Part shown: one piece after another, positions 6,561-7,751 of the stretch
Numbering within the stretch: position 1 is the stretch's first letter
Layout of the letters: each line of letters opens with the position of its first letter
Source of the DNA: Phycisphaerae bacterium
GTDB lineage: Bacteria; Planctomycetota; Phycisphaerae; UBA1845; Fen-1342
Direction of reading: 5' to 3'
DNA: 7,751 nucleotides
NCBI GenBank assembly: GCA_020058145.1
Contig: JAGVEP010000129.1
Location: 1-7,751, forward strand
The notes under the pieces: model-generated
Database searches by the model: none
What the model was told of the DNA's origin: nothing
What the model saw: the letters and a program-made list of their open reading frames with translations, nothing else
Program-made: the position numbers and the translations under genes

Positions 6561-7604
6561 CTATTCCGTGAGCCAAGTCCGCATGCGGCCCGCGTTCTCG
6601 CCCAGCCAGCGGATCTTTCGCGCCACCATCCGCAAGACACCCAGACCCGGCAAGGCTCCGAACGAACCGGTCACCGCAATCGGGACCGCGGCTTCGGCGA
6701 TGAGCGCTTCGGTCATCAGCGGCGGAATGCACCGCCGCTGGTCCGCGGGCAGTGCCAGCCGGCTCTGATAACCCGCCAGAAACCGCCGCATCCGCGTTTC
6801 ATCGAAGAAGTCCGGCCACAACTCGGGCGGTGCCGTCCCGCGGAGAATCGAGAACTGGAGCATCCCATACGCGACGTCGATGATCGCCGGCTGGTGCCGG
6901 GCCGCGTCAAAGTCCAGCACCGCGCAGATCTTGCCCCGACGAAAGAGCATGTTGCCGGGATGCCAATCGCCGTGAATGATCGTGCCCGGCCAGCGCGCAA
7001 AACCACCCTGGTTGGCCTCCGCCGCAGCGTAGTCGTACTGGTCGTGCAGTTTCTGCGTCAGGTGCAGCAGCTCCGCCTCATGTCCGTACACGGAGTCGTG
7101 ACTGGAGGTCACCGTCGGAATCGCGTTGAGCCCCGCCCGCACGTTCGGGGCGTTATGGTAGCTCCCGGCGGGCGGAGTCCATTCGGTCTTAAAACCCGCC
7201 ACGGCCTGGTGATAATCCGCCAGCGTGCGGCCGGCATTCGTCGTCTCTTCCAAGGAGTTGTCGCACCGCTCGCCGTCCACGTATTCGAACACTTCGTAGA
7301 CGTGTGCTCCGATTTGGAGCATGGAGTTCTGGTCGTCGCACGTGCCGACCAGCGCGGGCAACGGAAACTGCCGGGCGTGCAGGTGCCCCATGAGTGCGTG
7401 GGAGAACGCCACCTTGAACGGGTCGTTGCGGCCGCGCGCCCGGCGCTTGAGCAGGAAACGCCCATTCAGGGTCTCCAGCAGGAGTTTTGGCGCCCGGCGT
7501 GAACCGCGGCCGAACTCCTTGGCGCTTTTGACCACTCCGATGTCGTAGTGGCTGAGCACTTCGGCCAATTCCTCCCGCCCAAAGTGGTCCCGTTCTGACC
7601 TCAT
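6561..7604 (-). CDS. Aminoglycoside phosphotransferase (APH)-fold small-molecule kinase
   Basis: This 347-residue cytoplasmic kinase belongs to the APH/choline kinase/homoserine kinase II superfamily, which transfers the ATP gamma-phosphate to a hydroxyl of a small molecule. The N-lobe has a Gly-containing loop (FGRGS, 31-35) and a strand with the likely ATP-binding Lys (FLLKR, K53). YEVFEYVDG (103-111) is the hinge. The Brenner motif is HGDWHPGN (211-218), with D213 as catalytic base and N218 as metal ligand. DFD (231-233, in VLDFDAARHQPAIIDVAYG) replaces the DFG metal site. The C-lobe is helical. All key residues are present, so it should be active. The substrate cannot be read from sequence; antibiotic resistance should not be assumed, since most members outside clinical families phosphorylate other metabolites. 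ATG 7604 is preferred, with only a weak GGCGGA upstream; the frame is open to a GTG at 7676, which would add 24 residues. Confidence 0.87.
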   Translation of the reverse strand: MRSERDHFGREELAEVLSHYDIGVVKSAKEFGRGSRRAPKLLLETLNGRFLLKRRARGRNDPFKVAFSHALMGHLHARQFPLPALVGTCDDQNSMLQIGAHVYEVFEYVDGERCDNSLEETTNAGRTLADYHQAVAGFKTEWTPPAGSYHNAPNVRAGLNAIPTVTSSHDSVYGHEAELLHLTQKLHDQYDYAAAEANQGGFARWPGTIIHGDWHPGNMLFRRGKICAVLDFDAARHQPAIIDVAYGMLQFSILRGTAPPELWPDFFDETRMRRFLAGYQSRLALPADQRRCIPPLMTEALIAEAAVPIAVTGSFGALPGLGVLRMVARKIRWLGENAGRMRTWLTE

Positions 7605-7695
7605 GGCCGCAGTCCGCCGCTCCGTCGCCGTACACCCCCCGGTTACGTCAGCATGATACGGCACTTCGCACGGCACACAACCGCCGGCACGCTGG
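7605..7695. other. Upstream region of the kinase gene
   Basis: This stretch is either the kinase leader or, if the GTG at 7676 is used, partly coding. On the minus strand it contains a G-run (CCGGGGGGTG, about 7635-7644) and GGAGCGGCGGA nearer the ATG at 7604. I see no convincing -10/-35 pair and no other gene. Confidence 0.4.
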
Positions 7696-7751
7696 CCGGT
7701 CCAAAACGAGCCTCGAGCGCGAGCGACCGGTCCAAAACGAGCCGGGAGCGC
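7696..7751. repeat. Direct repeat, two 25-bp copies with 31-bp period, cut by window edge
   Basis: Copy one (7696-7720) and copy two (7727-7751) share the first 17 bases exactly (CCGGTCCAAAACGAGCC) and six of the next eight, ending in AGCGC. The copies are separated by the six bases GAGCGA. The second copy ends on the last base of the window, so the array may continue. The junction before copy two includes the 8-bp palindrome GACCGGTC. No coding function is evident. A six-base separation is far too short for CRISPR spacers. Confidence 0.7.

Noticed and set aside
6561..7604. Antibiotic resistance gene call for the APH-fold kinase
   Set aside because: Only superfamily motifs are visible. Nothing indicates an aminoglycoside or macrolide substrate, and there is no mobile-element context.
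7696..7751. CRISPR array at the right edge
   Set aside because: The repeated units are only six bases apart, with no spacer-length unique sequence, and no cas gene is present in the window.
1..7751. A new multi-gene defence or mobile system
   Set aside because: No transposase, integrase, nuclease, reverse transcriptase, helicase, toxin-antitoxin pair or phage gene is visible. The four genes are two envelope or secreted proteins, one adaptor and one kinase in mixed orientations.

Overview
This window is GC-rich bacterial chromosomal DNA, most likely from a planctomycete and perhaps the Phycisphaerae. The main clue is the C-terminal dockerin/EF-hand-like segment of the leftmost gene (GDMNCDGVVNFDDINPFVLA). 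From memory, this type of ending is common on large secreted proteins of that phylum. A membrane-anchored protein with FG-GAP/VCBS repeats, a long HlyD-type adaptor and short inverted or tandem repeats between genes fit the same background. No taxonomic search was possible, so this is an inference.

Layout from left to right. (1) Positions 1-2694, minus strand: a large secreted zinc metalloprotease with a signal peptide, an FTP/PepSY-like propeptide, a carboxypeptidase-regulatory-like domain, an HEYGH gluzincin catalytic domain, a jelly-roll-like domain and a dockerin-like C-terminus cut by the window edge. (2) Positions 2695-3021: a divergent intergenic region with a strong ribosome binding site for the protease, a possible promoter and a perfect 14-bp palindrome. 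(3) Positions 3022-4791, plus strand: a protein with one N-terminal membrane anchor and an extracytoplasmic beta-propeller with three DxNxDG-type calcium-binding motifs. (4) Positions 4792-4890: a short convergent gap with a tandem TCTCTGCG-type repeat. (5) Positions 4891-6498, minus strand: a membrane-fusion (HlyD/RND-adaptor-type) protein with a very long helical hairpin. (6) Positions 6561-7604, minus strand: an aminoglycoside-phosphotransferase-fold small-molecule kinase, 62 bp upstream of the adaptor and possibly co-transcribed with it. (7) Positions 7605-7751: upstream DNA ending in a 25-bp direct repeat with a 31-bp period that runs into the window edge.

The protease, propeller protein and adaptor all act at or outside the cytoplasmic membrane, while the kinase is cytoplasmic. 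Nothing in the sequence ties the four genes into one pathway: the first two are divergent and the last two face the opposite way to the propeller gene. I see no tRNA, rRNA, insertion sequence, CRISPR array or defence system, and no convincing new multi-gene system. The items most worth a second look are the compact zinc-ligand spacing in the protease, the orphan adaptor and the unexplained short repeats.
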